From assembly GCF_000691525.1 (NCBI RefSeq), contig NZ_JMDW01000013.1:124001-188000 (forward strand): DNA of 64,000 nucleotides, read 5' to 3'. The notes beneath the pieces are model-generated. The model made no database searches and was not told the origin of the DNA. It saw nothing but the letters and a program-made list of their open reading frames with translations. This document shows, in pieces, positions 52,017 through 59,974 of this stretch. Source of the DNA: Mycolicibacterium neoaurum ATCC 25795 (GTDB taxonomy: Bacteria; Actinomycetota; Actinomycetes; Mycobacteriales; Mycobacteriaceae). The translations under genes were made by a program, and so were the position numbers. Numbering within the stretch: the stretch's first letter is position 1; each line of letters opens with the position of its first letter.

Positions 52017-53263
52017 CCAAACCTTCCACTGCTAACGGCGGGTTCCCGAATGTCGTGGTAACCGCCGTCACGGCGACCACGTCGCTGGCACCGGACATCG
52101 AGAGCACGTGGAAGGGCTTGCTGGCCGGCGAGAGCGGCATCCGCAAGCTCGAGGACGACTTCGTCGAGAAGTGGGACCTGGCAGCCAAGATCGGTGGGCA
52201 CCTCAAGGAGCCGCTCGATCCGCTGATGTCACGTCTGGAAATGCGACGGATGTCCTACGTGCAGCGGATGGCCAAGTACCTCGGCAACCAGCTCTGGGAG
52301 ACCGCGGGCAAGCCGGAGGTCGATCCCGACCGTTTCTCGGTCGTGATCGGCACCGGGCTCGGTGGCGGCGAGAAGATCGTCGAAACCTATGACGCGATGA
52401 ACGAGGGCGGGCCCCGCAAGGTGTCCCCGCTCGCCGTTCAGATGATCATGCCCAACGGCGCAGCCGCCGTCGTCGGTCTCGAACTCGGGGCCCGTGCCGG
52501 TGTCATCACCCCCGTCTCGGCGTGTTCGTCGGGCTCGGAGGGCATCGCCCACGCATGGCGTCAGATCGTCATGGGTGATGCGGACATCGCGGTCTGCGGC
52601 GGCGTCGAGGGTGCCATCGAGGCGCTGCCGATCGCGGCGTTCTCGATGATGCGTGCGATGTCGACCCGCAACGATGATCCCGAGGCGGCTTCCCGGCCGT
52701 TCGACAAGGATCGTGACGGTTTCGTCTTCGGCGAGGCCGGCGCGCTCATGGTCATCGAGACCGAGGAGCACGCCCTGGCCCGTGGCGCCAAGCCGCTGGC
52801 CCGCCTGATGGGCGCCGGTATCACCTCCGATGCGTTCCACATGGTGGCTCCGGCCGCGGACGGCGCTCGCGCCGGCCAGGCCATGAAGCGCGCGATGGAG
52901 ACCGCCGGGTTGTCTGCCAAGGACATCTCGCACGTCAACGCGCACGCTACGTCCACCTCGATCGGCGACGTCGCCGAGGCGAACGCCATCCGGGTCGCCG
53001 GTGTGGAGCACGCCGCGGTGTACGCGCCGAAGTCGGCGCTGGGCCACTCGATCGGTGCCGTCGGCGCCCTCGAGTCGATCCTGACCGTGCTGGCGCTGCG
53101 GGACGGTGTCATCCCGCCCACGCTCAACTACGAGACCCCCGATCCCGAGATCGATCTCGATGTTGTCGCGGGTGAGCCTCGTTATGGCGACTACCAGTAC
53201 GCCATCAACAACTCGTTCGGTTTCGGTGGCCACAATGTGGCTCTGGCCTTCGGGCGGTACTGA
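52013..53263 (+). CDS. kasA: Beta-ketoacyl-ACP synthase KasA
   Basis: Condensing enzyme of FAS-II that elongates acyl-AcpM with malonyl-AcpM. The 416-residue protein has the catalytic Cys in VSACSSGSEG, and the two His in NAHATSTSIGD and KSALGHSIGAVGA, with Lys in the last motif. Length equals the M. tuberculosis enzyme, the target of thiolactomycin. ATG overlaps the acpM stop. It is a paralogue of the next gene. Confidence 0.96.
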   Translation: MTKPSTANGGFPNVVVTAVTATTSLAPDIESTWKGLLAGESGIRKLEDDFVEKWDLAAKIGGHLKEPLDPLMSRLEMRRMSYVQRMAKYLGNQLWETAGKPEVDPDRFSVVIGTGLGGGEKIVETYDAMNEGGPRKVSPLAVQMIMPNGAAAVVGLELGARAGVITPVSACSSGSEGIAHAWRQIVMGDADIAVCGGVEGAIEALPIAAFSMMRAMSTRNDDPEAASRPFDKDRDGFVFGEAGALMVIETEEHALARGAKPLARLMGAGITSDAFHMVAPAADGARAGQAMKRAMETAGLSAKDISHVNAHATSTSIGDVAEANAIRVAGVEHAAVYAPKSALGHSIGAVGALESILTVLALRDGVIPPTLNYETPDPEIDLDVVAGEPRYGDYQYAINNSFGFGGHNVALAFGRY

Positions 53264-53321
53264 GACAGAGCGTCACTGAGGCTTCAGAAGACAGGCCTTT
53301 TGGAAGATCGCAGTACATGAG

Positions 53322-54587
53322 GTGGGGAACGGCTTGAACAAGCTGTCTACGGGGAACGGTTTGCCCAACGTGGTCGTCACTGGCATCGCCATGACGACCG
53401 CGTTGGCCACCGATGCCGAAACAACATGGAAGAAACTGCTCGCCGGTGAGAGTGGCATCCGCCGGCTCGATGACCCGTTCGTCGAGGAGTACGACCTGCC
53501 GGTCCGCATCGGTGGTCACCTACTGGAGGATTTCGAGGACGAGCTCAACCGCGTCGAGAAGCGGCGGCTGTCCTATCTGCAGAAGATGTCCACCGTCATC
53601 GGCCGACGCGTCTGGGAGAACGCCGGGTCCCCCGACGTCGACCCCAAGCGGTTGATGGTCTCCATCGGAACCGGCCTCGGCTCGGCGGAAGAACTGATCT
53701 TCGCCTACGACGGCATGCGGGCCAAGGGTCTACGGGCCGTCTCTCCGTTGGTCGTGCAGATGTACATGCCCAACGGCGCGGCCGCTGCCGTCGGACTGGA
53801 GCGCAAGGCCAAAGCCGGTGTGAACACCGTCATCTCGGCCTGCGCATCGGGATCGGAAGGTATCGCCAACGCGTGGCGCAACATCGTCTTCGGTGAAGCC
53901 GATATCGCCATCTGCGGTGGCGTCGAGACCAAGATCGAGGCGGTACCCATCGCCGGGTTCGCCCAGATGCGCATCGTGCTGTCGAACACCAACGACGACC
54001 CGCAGGGCGCCTGTCGGCCATTCGACGTCGACCGCAACGGGTTCGTCTTCGGCGAAGGCGGCGCGATGATGGTCATCGAGACCGAGGAGCACGCCAAGGC
54101 GCGCGGCGCCAACATCCTTGCTCGCATCATGGGTGCCAGCGTCACATCCGACGGCTTCCACATCGTGGCGCCGGACCCCAACGGTGAGCAGGCCGGCCAC
54201 GCGATGAGCCGGTCCATCGAGCTGGCGGGGCTACAGCCCTCGGATATCGACCATGTCAACGCGCACGCCACCGGCACGTCCGTCGGTGACGTCGCCGAAG
54301 GTGTGGCGATCAACAACGCCATGAAGGGCCACAAGCCCGCGGTGTACGCGCCCAAGTCCGCGCTGGGCCATTCGGTCGGTGCGGTCGGTGCGGTGGAGTC
54401 GATTCTCACCGTGCTCGCCTTGCGTGACGGGGTCATCCCGCCCACGCTGAACCTGAAGAATCTGGATCCCGAGATCGACCTGGACGTGGTGGCTGGCGAG
54501 CCGCGCACCGGCAACTACCAATACGCGATCAACAACTCGTTCGGATTCGGTGGGCACAATGTGGCGCTCACCTTCGGAAAGTACTGA
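53322..54587 (+). CDS. kasB: Beta-ketoacyl-ACP synthase KasB
   Basis: FAS-II condensing enzyme that carries meromycolate chains to full length. The 421-residue protein has catalytic Cys in ISACASGSEG and His in NAHATGTSVGD and KSALGHSVGAVGA. It is clearly the kasA paralogue, but with YLQKMSTVIGRRVWENAGSPDVDP like other KasB proteins. GTG 53322 is used; TTG 53334 is another start since AGGTGG lies before both. A 58-base gap separates it from kasA. Confidence 0.94.
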   Translation: MGNGLNKLSTGNGLPNVVVTGIAMTTALATDAETTWKKLLAGESGIRRLDDPFVEEYDLPVRIGGHLLEDFEDELNRVEKRRLSYLQKMSTVIGRRVWENAGSPDVDPKRLMVSIGTGLGSAEELIFAYDGMRAKGLRAVSPLVVQMYMPNGAAAAVGLERKAKAGVNTVISACASGSEGIANAWRNIVFGEADIAICGGVETKIEAVPIAGFAQMRIVLSNTNDDPQGACRPFDVDRNGFVFGEGGAMMVIETEEHAKARGANILARIMGASVTSDGFHIVAPDPNGEQAGHAMSRSIELAGLQPSDIDHVNAHATGTSVGDVAEGVAINNAMKGHKPAVYAPKSALGHSVGAVGAVESILTVLALRDGVIPPTLNLKNLDPEIDLDVVAGEPRTGNYQYAINNSFGFGGHNVALTFGKY

Positions 54588-54642
54588 ACAAAGTAAAACC
54601 CGAGGGCGCCGGTCACCATCCGACGCGTAAGAGGAGGACTGG

Positions 54643-56064
54643 ATGACCATCATGGCTCCCGAAGCGGCCGCCGAGTCGCTCGACCCACGTGATCCGCTGC
54701 TGCGGCTGAGCACGTTCTTCGACGACGGCAGCGTCGCGCTGCTGCACGAGCGCGACAAGTCCGGTGTGCTCGCCGCATCCGGCACCGTCAACGGTGTGAA
54801 GACCATCGCGTTCTGCACCGACGGCACCGTGATGGGCGGCGCGATGGGCATCGAGGGATGTGCGCACATCGTCGACGCCTACGACACCGCCATCGAGGAG
54901 CAGAGCCCGATCGTGGGCATCTGGCACTCCGGCGGTGCGCGGCTGGCCGAGGGCGTCAAGGCGCTGCACGCGGTCGGTCTGGTCTTCGAGGCGATGATCC
55001 GGGCTTCGGGATACATCCCGCAGATCTCGGTGGTCGTCGGCTTCGCCGCCGGCGGCGCCGCCTACGGACCGGCACTGACCGACGTCATCATCATGGCCCC
55101 GGACAGCAAGGTCTTCGTGACCGGTCCGGACGTGGTGCGCAGCGTGACCGGCGAGGACGTCGACATGGTGTCCCTCGGCGGCCCGGAGGCCCATCACAAG
55201 AAGTCCGGCGTGTGCCACATCGTGGCCGACGACGAGCTCGACGCCTACGAGCGCGGCCGTCGCCTGGTCGGATTGTTCTGCCAGCAGGGCCATTTCGACC
55301 GCAGCAAGGCCGAGTCCGGTGATGTCGACCTCAAGGCCCTGATGCCCGAGTCGGCCCGCCGTGCCTACGATGTGCACCCCATCGTCGAGGCGTTGTTGGA
55401 TTCGGACGCCCCATTCGAGGAGTTCCAGTCCCGCTGGGCCCCGTCGATCGTGGTCGGCCTCGGCCGGCTCGCCGGCCGCTCGGTCGGCGTGATCGCCAAC
55501 AACCCGCTGCGCCTCGGCGGCTGCCTGAACTCCGAGAGTGCCGAGAAGTCGGCACGTTTCGTGCGGTTGTGCGATGCCTTCGGCATCCCGCTGGTGGTCG
55601 TGGTGGACGTGCCGGGATACCTGCCCGGCGTCGACCAGGAGTGGGGTGGCGTGGTCCGGCGTGGTGCCAAACTGTTGCACGCCTTCGGTGAGGCCACCGT
55701 CCCGCGGGTCACGCTGGTGACCCGCAAGATCTACGGCGGCGCCTACATCGCCATGAACTCCCGTTCGCTGGGCGCCACCAAGGTGTTCGCCTGGCCGGAT
55801 GCCGAGGTAGCCGTCATGGGCGCCAAGGCCGCCGTCGGCATCCTGCACAAGCGCAAGCTCGCCGCCGCCGCGGACCATGAGCGCGATGCGCTGCACGAGG
55901 AACTGGCCGCCGAGCACGAGCGGATCGCCGGTGGGGTGGACAGTGCCATCGAGATCGGTGTGGTGGACGCCAAGATCGATCCTGCGCACACCCGCAGCGT
56001 GATCACCCAGGCGCTGGCCGAGGCCCCCGCCCGGCGCGGTCGGCACAAGAACATCCCGCTGTAA
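54643..56064 (+). CDS. accD6: Acetyl/propionyl-CoA carboxylase carboxyltransferase subunit AccD6
   Basis: Carboxyltransferase beta subunit that makes malonyl-CoA for FAS-II. The 473-residue protein has the crotonase-like N-domain (GIWHSGGARLAEGVKALHAVG, FAAGGAAYGPALTDVIIMA) and C-domain (VVDVPGYLPGVDQEWGGVVRRGAKLLHAFGEATVP, KIYGGAYIAMNSRSLGA), both carboxyltransferase halves. Length equals M. tuberculosis AccD6. AAGAGGAGGA precedes the ATG. It is the last gene of the operon and is followed by a long hairpin. Confidence 0.95.
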   Translation: MTIMAPEAAAESLDPRDPLLRLSTFFDDGSVALLHERDKSGVLAASGTVNGVKTIAFCTDGTVMGGAMGIEGCAHIVDAYDTAIEEQSPIVGIWHSGGARLAEGVKALHAVGLVFEAMIRASGYIPQISVVVGFAAGGAAYGPALTDVIIMAPDSKVFVTGPDVVRSVTGEDVDMVSLGGPEAHHKKSGVCHIVADDELDAYERGRRLVGLFCQQGHFDRSKAESGDVDLKALMPESARRAYDVHPIVEALLDSDAPFEEFQSRWAPSIVVGLGRLAGRSVGVIANNPLRLGGCLNSESAEKSARFVRLCDAFGIPLVVVVDVPGYLPGVDQEWGGVVRRGAKLLHAFGEATVPRVTLVTRKIYGGAYIAMNSRSLGATKVFAWPDAEVAVMGAKAAVGILHKRKLAAAADHERDALHEELAAEHERIAGGVDSAIEIGVVDAKIDPAHTRSVITQALAEAPARRGRHKNIPL

Positions 56065-56078
56065 CCTTCAGCCGGGCC

Positions 56079-56133
56079 GAATGGCCGGTGACGACACGCT
56101 CTCCCCGGAAAGCCGTGTCATCACCGGCCATTC
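56079..56133 (+). terminator. Long hairpin terminator of the FAS-II operon
   Basis: A 20-base arm (56079-56098) pairs with 56114-56133 with one mismatch around a 15-base loop. It begins 14 bases after the accD6 stop and lies between accD6 and the convergent SDR gene, so it can serve both directions. Confidence 0.85.
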
Positions 56134-56151
56134 GCCGTGTCAGCGGGTGGT

Positions 56152-56901
56152 TCAGCGGGTGGTGTAGCCGCCGTTGGCGAAGACGGTCTGCCCGGTGATC
56201 CAATGTCCCTCGCCGGCAAGGAACAACACCAGCGGGGCGATGTCCTCGATGCGCGTCAGACGCCCGCCCATGCCCTGGGACTTGTGGAACTCCACCCGCT
56301 CGGGGGTCTCCTGACCGTAGAAGAACGGCGTGTCCATCGGACCGGGGCCGATGTTGTTGACGTTGATCCCGCGCGCCGCGAACTCCTTGGCGGCCGCGCG
56401 GGTGAAGTGCTCGACCGGGCTCTTGGCGCCGGCATAGGTGGAATAGCCGTCGGTGAATGCGGCCAGCAGGGCGGTGACGATGGTGATGACCGAGCCGTTG
56501 TCGGCGAGGCGACGCCCCGCCTGCTGCAGGAAGAAGTAGGCCGCCTTGGCATTGATGTCGAACATGGAGTCGTACTCGGCCTCGGTGGTCTCCACGATGG
56601 GCTTGCGCAGGACCTTGCCCACGGTGTTGATCGCGATATCGACTCCCCCGAACGCATCGACGGCGGTGTCGAACAACCTCTCGACATTGGCGGGCACGGT
56701 CAGATCGCCCTGCACCTTGATGGCCTTGACGCCGGCCCGCTCGGCCTCGGCGACCGTCGCATCGGCATCGGCCTCGGTGGCCGAACTGTTGTAGTGCACC
56801 GCGACATTGACACCGCGATGCGCCAGACTCCGGCTGATCAGACCACCCAGATTCTTGGCACCGGCCGCGACGACTGCTGACTTTCCCGTGATTTCGCTCA
56901 T
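56152..56901 (-). CDS. Short-chain dehydrogenase/reductase
   Basis: A 249-residue classical SDR. Nucleotide loop AAGAKNLGGLISRSLA is in the atypical GxxxxLG form, NTVGK replaces the usual NNAG, and the active-site Tyr-x3-Lys lies in YSTYAGAKSPVEHF. The C-terminus has the common ITGQTVFANGGY. Substrate unknown. TAGCGT on the minus strand ends 7 bases before ATG 56901, suggesting a leaderless mRNA. Divergent from the LysR gene, likely its regulator. Confidence 0.88.
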   Translation of the reverse strand: MSEITGKSAVVAAGAKNLGGLISRSLAHRGVNVAVHYNSSATEADADATVAEAERAGVKAIKVQGDLTVPANVERLFDTAVDAFGGVDIAINTVGKVLRKPIVETTEAEYDSMFDINAKAAYFFLQQAGRRLADNGSVITIVTALLAAFTDGYSTYAGAKSPVEHFTRAAAKEFAARGINVNNIGPGPMDTPFFYGQETPERVEFHKSQGMGGRLTRIEDIAPLVLFLAGEGHWITGQTVFANGGYTTR

Positions 56902-56958
56902 GTATCGCACGCTATCGACCGGTCAAACAATTGGAAAACAGATATAAACTGACTTATG

Positions 56959-56973
56959 ACAAGTGATACTTGT
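56959..56973. promoter_or_regulatory. Inverted repeat, candidate LysR operator between SDR and LysR genes
   Basis: ACAAGT-gat-ACTTGT is a perfect 6-bp inverted repeat. It ends at the first base of the -10-like TAGATT (56973-56978) of the LysR gene, whose ATG follows 6 bases later. Binding here could block the LysR promoter and affect the SDR gene. Confidence 0.5.
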
Positions 56974-56984
56974 AGATTGATCGT

Positions 56985-57854
56985 ATGACTCTCGACCTTC
57001 GGCGACTGGGCCACTTCGTCGCCGTGGCCGAGGCAGGTAGCTTCACCGCCGCAGCGACCACCCTGCACATCACCCAGCAGGCGCTGAGCCAATCGGTCCA
57101 GCTGCTCGAAAAAGAGCTCGGTGCCGAGCTTTTCACCCGGTCCGGACGCCGCATCACCCCGACCGCGGCCGGCGCACAACTGCTGATCGAAGGACGGGTA
57201 CTGCTGGCGGCCGCCGAGACCGTGGCCAATCGGGTGTCGCGAACCGCCGGGGATAGCCCCGAGGTGTTCGTGGTGGGACACACCCCGGCACTGAGCTCGG
57301 CCGAGGTGTACACCAGGCTCGAACCCGCGATCGACGGCTTCACCCACCTGTCGGTCACCTGCCGCCAGATGTATCCCGGCGAGCTGCTGCGCGAGATCCT
57401 CGACGGCACCGTGCACCTGGGGCTACGCCGCGGCATCGCGCCCACCGCCGAACTATCTTCAGCCACCATCGGTTACGACCGGGTCAGGGTTGCCGTACCT
57501 CGTGAGCACCGGTTGGCCGACGCCACGGTCATCGACATCCGCGAACTGGCCGGCGAGCAGATCGCCCTGTGGGCACCACCGGGCGCCTCGTACTACAGCG
57601 ACTTCCTGATGGGCGCATGCCGGCGAGCGGGTTTCGAGCCAGACTTCGTCGTCAGCCGTGTCCAGGGCTCGGCGACGGTCGCCGCGCCGCTGACCACCGG
57701 GGCGCCGGCGTTCGTCACCACCCAGGCCGGGCCGGAGATGGATGGCCGGGTACGGGTCATCGACCTCGAACCCGATCTCCTCGTCGGTGTACAGGCACTG
57801 TGGCAACGGCACACCCGGTCGGCATTCCGTGACGCCGTTCTCGCGGCCCGCTGA
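56985..57854 (+). CDS. LysR-family transcriptional regulator
   Basis: A 289-residue LysR-type regulator. The N-terminal HTH (about 1-60) reads LRRLGHFVAVAEAGSFTAAATTLHITQQALSQSVQLLEKELGAELF, and the C-terminal ligand-binding domain spans about 85-289. The effector is unknown. ATG 56985 is 6 bases after TAGATT. Its stop is one base from the end of glpD1, which is convergent. Confidence 0.92.
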   Translation: MTLDLRRLGHFVAVAEAGSFTAAATTLHITQQALSQSVQLLEKELGAELFTRSGRRITPTAAGAQLLIEGRVLLAAAETVANRVSRTAGDSPEVFVVGHTPALSSAEVYTRLEPAIDGFTHLSVTCRQMYPGELLREILDGTVHLGLRRGIAPTAELSSATIGYDRVRVAVPREHRLADATVIDIRELAGEQIALWAPPGASYYSDFLMGACRRAGFEPDFVVSRVQGSATVAAPLTTGAPAFVTTQAGPEMDGRVRVIDLEPDLLVGVQALWQRHTRSAFRDAVLAAR

Positions 57855-57855
57855 G

Positions 57856-59385
57856 TCAGACGAACTCGGCCGCCGCCGCCTCGGCGCGCTCCCGGTCGCC
57901 GGCGACCAGACCGATCCTGGTTCGCCGGTCCAGGATGTCGTCCACGGTCAGGGCCCCCTCATGGGTGACCGCATACTCGAATTCGGCACGCAGCACGTCT
58001 ATTCCATCGGCCACCTGCTCGGCGGGCCGGTCACAGCTCGCGGTGGCGAGGACATTCGACGCCTCGGCACCATAGCGGGCCATCAGGGACGCCGGCATCG
58101 GCATCGACGTGGATCGAGCGGCGACCGGGTTGGCGGGTGCACCGACCAGCGGCAGGTCACGGGTTCGGCAGGGTCCCGCGGTAAGCCGGCGCCGGGTGAT
58201 CGCCTGATTCACCACATCCTCTGCCATGTAACGGTATTCGGTCAGCTTGCCACCGACGACGCTGATGACGCCGTCGGGCGACTCGGTGACGGCGTGGTCA
58301 CGCGACAGGTCCGCTGTCTCGCCCTCGCTCTCGATCAGCGGGCGCAGCCCGGCGTAGGCGCCACGTATGTCGTCCTCGGTCAGTGCGGTGTCCAGCGCGG
58401 TGTTGACGGTATCGAGCAAGAAGCGCACCTCGGCCGGGATGGGTTCTGGCACATCGGGTATCGGCCCGGGGGCATCCTCGTCGGTGAGGCCCAGGTACAC
58501 CCTGCCGAGCTGTTCGGGCATCGCGAAGACGAATCGGTTCAGCGCACCGGGAATCGGGATGGTCAGTGCCGCGGTGGGATTACCGAAGGCGGCTGCGTCG
58601 AACACCAGGTGCGTGCCGCGGCTGGGCCGCAGGCGGATGGTCCGGTCGACCTCCCCCGCCCACACCCCGGTGGCGTTGACGACGGCACGCGATCGCAGCG
58701 CCATGGTCTGCCCGGTGAGCTCATCGGTCAACATCACCGAATCACCTTGCGCGCCCGTCACATTCGTCCGGGTCAGAATGATTGCGCCGTGCTGGGCCGC
58801 GGTGCGCGCCACCGCCGTGACCAGGCGCGCATCGTCGATGAGCTGACCGTCATAGGCCAGGAATCCACCGTCCAGACCGGCGCGGCGCACGGTCGGAGCC
58901 AGGTCGACGGCCGCGGTGACACCGACCCGCCGCGAGCGCGGTAACACCGACGCCGGCGTGCCCGCCAGCCGGCGCAGCCCGTCACCGGCGAGGAATCCGG
59001 TGCGGACCAGCGCCCGCGCCGGGCGCCCCATCGCCGGCAACAGCGGCACCAGTTGCGGCATGGCGTTGACCAGGTGAGGTGCCGTGCGCGACATCAGGAT
59101 TCCGCGTTCGACAGCACTGCGGCGGGCGATGCCGATATTGCCCGAGGCCAAGTAGCGCAATCCACCGTGGACCAGTTTGGAGCTCCAGCGGCTGGTCCCG
59201 AATGCCAGGTCGTGCTTTTCGGCCAACACCACGTTCAGGCCGCGGGATGCCGCGTCGAGGGCGATCCCGGTGCCGGTGATGCCCCCACCGATGACCACCA
59301 GGTCGACGACGCCACCGTCGCCGAGTGCGGTCAACTCGGCGGTGCGGCGGGTCCGGTTGAGGGCGCTGTCGCGTATCGAGCTCAT
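57856..59385 (-). CDS. glpD1: Glycerol-3-phosphate dehydrogenase GlpD1
   Basis: FAD-dependent dehydrogenase that oxidises glycerol-3-phosphate to dihydroxyacetone phosphate. The 509-residue protein has the N-terminal FAD motif VIGGGITGTGIALDAASRGLNVVLAE, FGTSRWSSKLVHGGLRYL, NATGVWAG and the family segments GAYAGLRPL and SVVGGKLTEYRYMAED. ATG overlaps the TetR stop (ATGA), so the regulator and enzyme are cotranscribed. Confidence 0.94.
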   Translation of the reverse strand: MSSIRDSALNRTRRTAELTALGDGGVVDLVVIGGGITGTGIALDAASRGLNVVLAEKHDLAFGTSRWSSKLVHGGLRYLASGNIGIARRSAVERGILMSRTAPHLVNAMPQLVPLLPAMGRPARALVRTGFLAGDGLRRLAGTPASVLPRSRRVGVTAAVDLAPTVRRAGLDGGFLAYDGQLIDDARLVTAVARTAAQHGAIILTRTNVTGAQGDSVMLTDELTGQTMALRSRAVVNATGVWAGEVDRTIRLRPSRGTHLVFDAAAFGNPTAALTIPIPGALNRFVFAMPEQLGRVYLGLTDEDAPGPIPDVPEPIPAEVRFLLDTVNTALDTALTEDDIRGAYAGLRPLIESEGETADLSRDHAVTESPDGVISVVGGKLTEYRYMAEDVVNQAITRRRLTAGPCRTRDLPLVGAPANPVAARSTSMPMPASLMARYGAEASNVLATASCDRPAEQVADGIDVLRAEFEYAVTHEGALTVDDILDRRTRIGLVAGDRERAEAAAAEFV

Positions 59386-59957
59386 GGCGTCAGATATCCG
59401 TTCAGGGCGTGGGCGAGTTCATCGGCGAGCGCGTCGGCGTCCAGGATCGGTTCGACCATCTGGGCGGACTGCACGGTGGACTGGGTGATGAGCAGGCACA
59501 TCGCGGCCAGCCGGCGCGGATCACCGGCGCGGACGCTGCCGTCTTCCTGGGCCAGTTTGAGTTGCCCGGCGACGGCGTCGATGAGGATCTGCTGGCTGGT
59601 GCCGAGCCGCTCGGCGATGTACACCATGGCCAGCTCGGGTGCGTCGTGCAGGACCGACATCACGATCTGATCGTGGCGCAGTCGGCGTGCCACCCCGACG
59701 ATGCGTGCCACCAGGGCACGGCGGCCGGTCTCGCTGTCCCCCGCGTCGTCGAGCACGCGCACCACACGGGCGGTCAGCAGCGCCGCAAGGATCGACTGGG
59801 TGTCCGGAAATCGGCGGTACACCGTCGGACGGCTGATCCCGGCACGACGGGCGATCTCGGCCAGTGTCACCCGGTCCACCCCATAGGCGAGCACGCACTC
59901 GGCGGCTGCGTCGAGAATACGATCCCCGACCGAGTCCTCGTTACTGATTGACACCAT
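59382..59957 (-). CDS. TetR-family regulator upstream of glpD1 (Rv2250c-like)
   Basis: A 191-residue TetR regulator. The HTH is RILDAAAECVLAYGVDRVTLAEIARRAGISRPTVYRRFPDT; the C-terminal ligand domain is helical. It is coupled to glpD1 by a 4-base overlap and divergent from the AGPS-like gene with only 17 bases between starts. Its -10 box TACAGT overlaps that of the divergent gene. It probably controls both directions. Confidence 0.92.
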   Translation of the reverse strand: MVSISNEDSVGDRILDAAAECVLAYGVDRVTLAEIARRAGISRPTVYRRFPDTQSILAALLTARVVRVLDDAGDSETGRRALVARIVGVARRLRHDQIVMSVLHDAPELAMVYIAERLGTSQQILIDAVAGQLKLAQEDGSVRAGDPRRLAAMCLLITQSTVQSAQMVEPILDADALADELAHALNGYLTP

Positions 59958-59963
59958 GTGTAA

Positions 59964-59970
59964 TACTGTA
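59964..59970. promoter_or_regulatory. Superimposed divergent -10 boxes
   Basis: TACTGTA holds TACTGT on the plus strand (59964-59969, 5 bases before ATG 59975) and TACAGT on the minus strand (59970-59965, 7 bases before ATG 59957). RNA polymerase cannot open both at once, so the promoters should exclude each other. Confidence 0.5.
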
Positions 59971-59974
59971 ACGC

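Noticed and set aside
52013..54587. Apparent long direct repeat
   Set aside because: It is the similarity of the paralogues kasA and kasB, not a recent duplication or mobile repeat.
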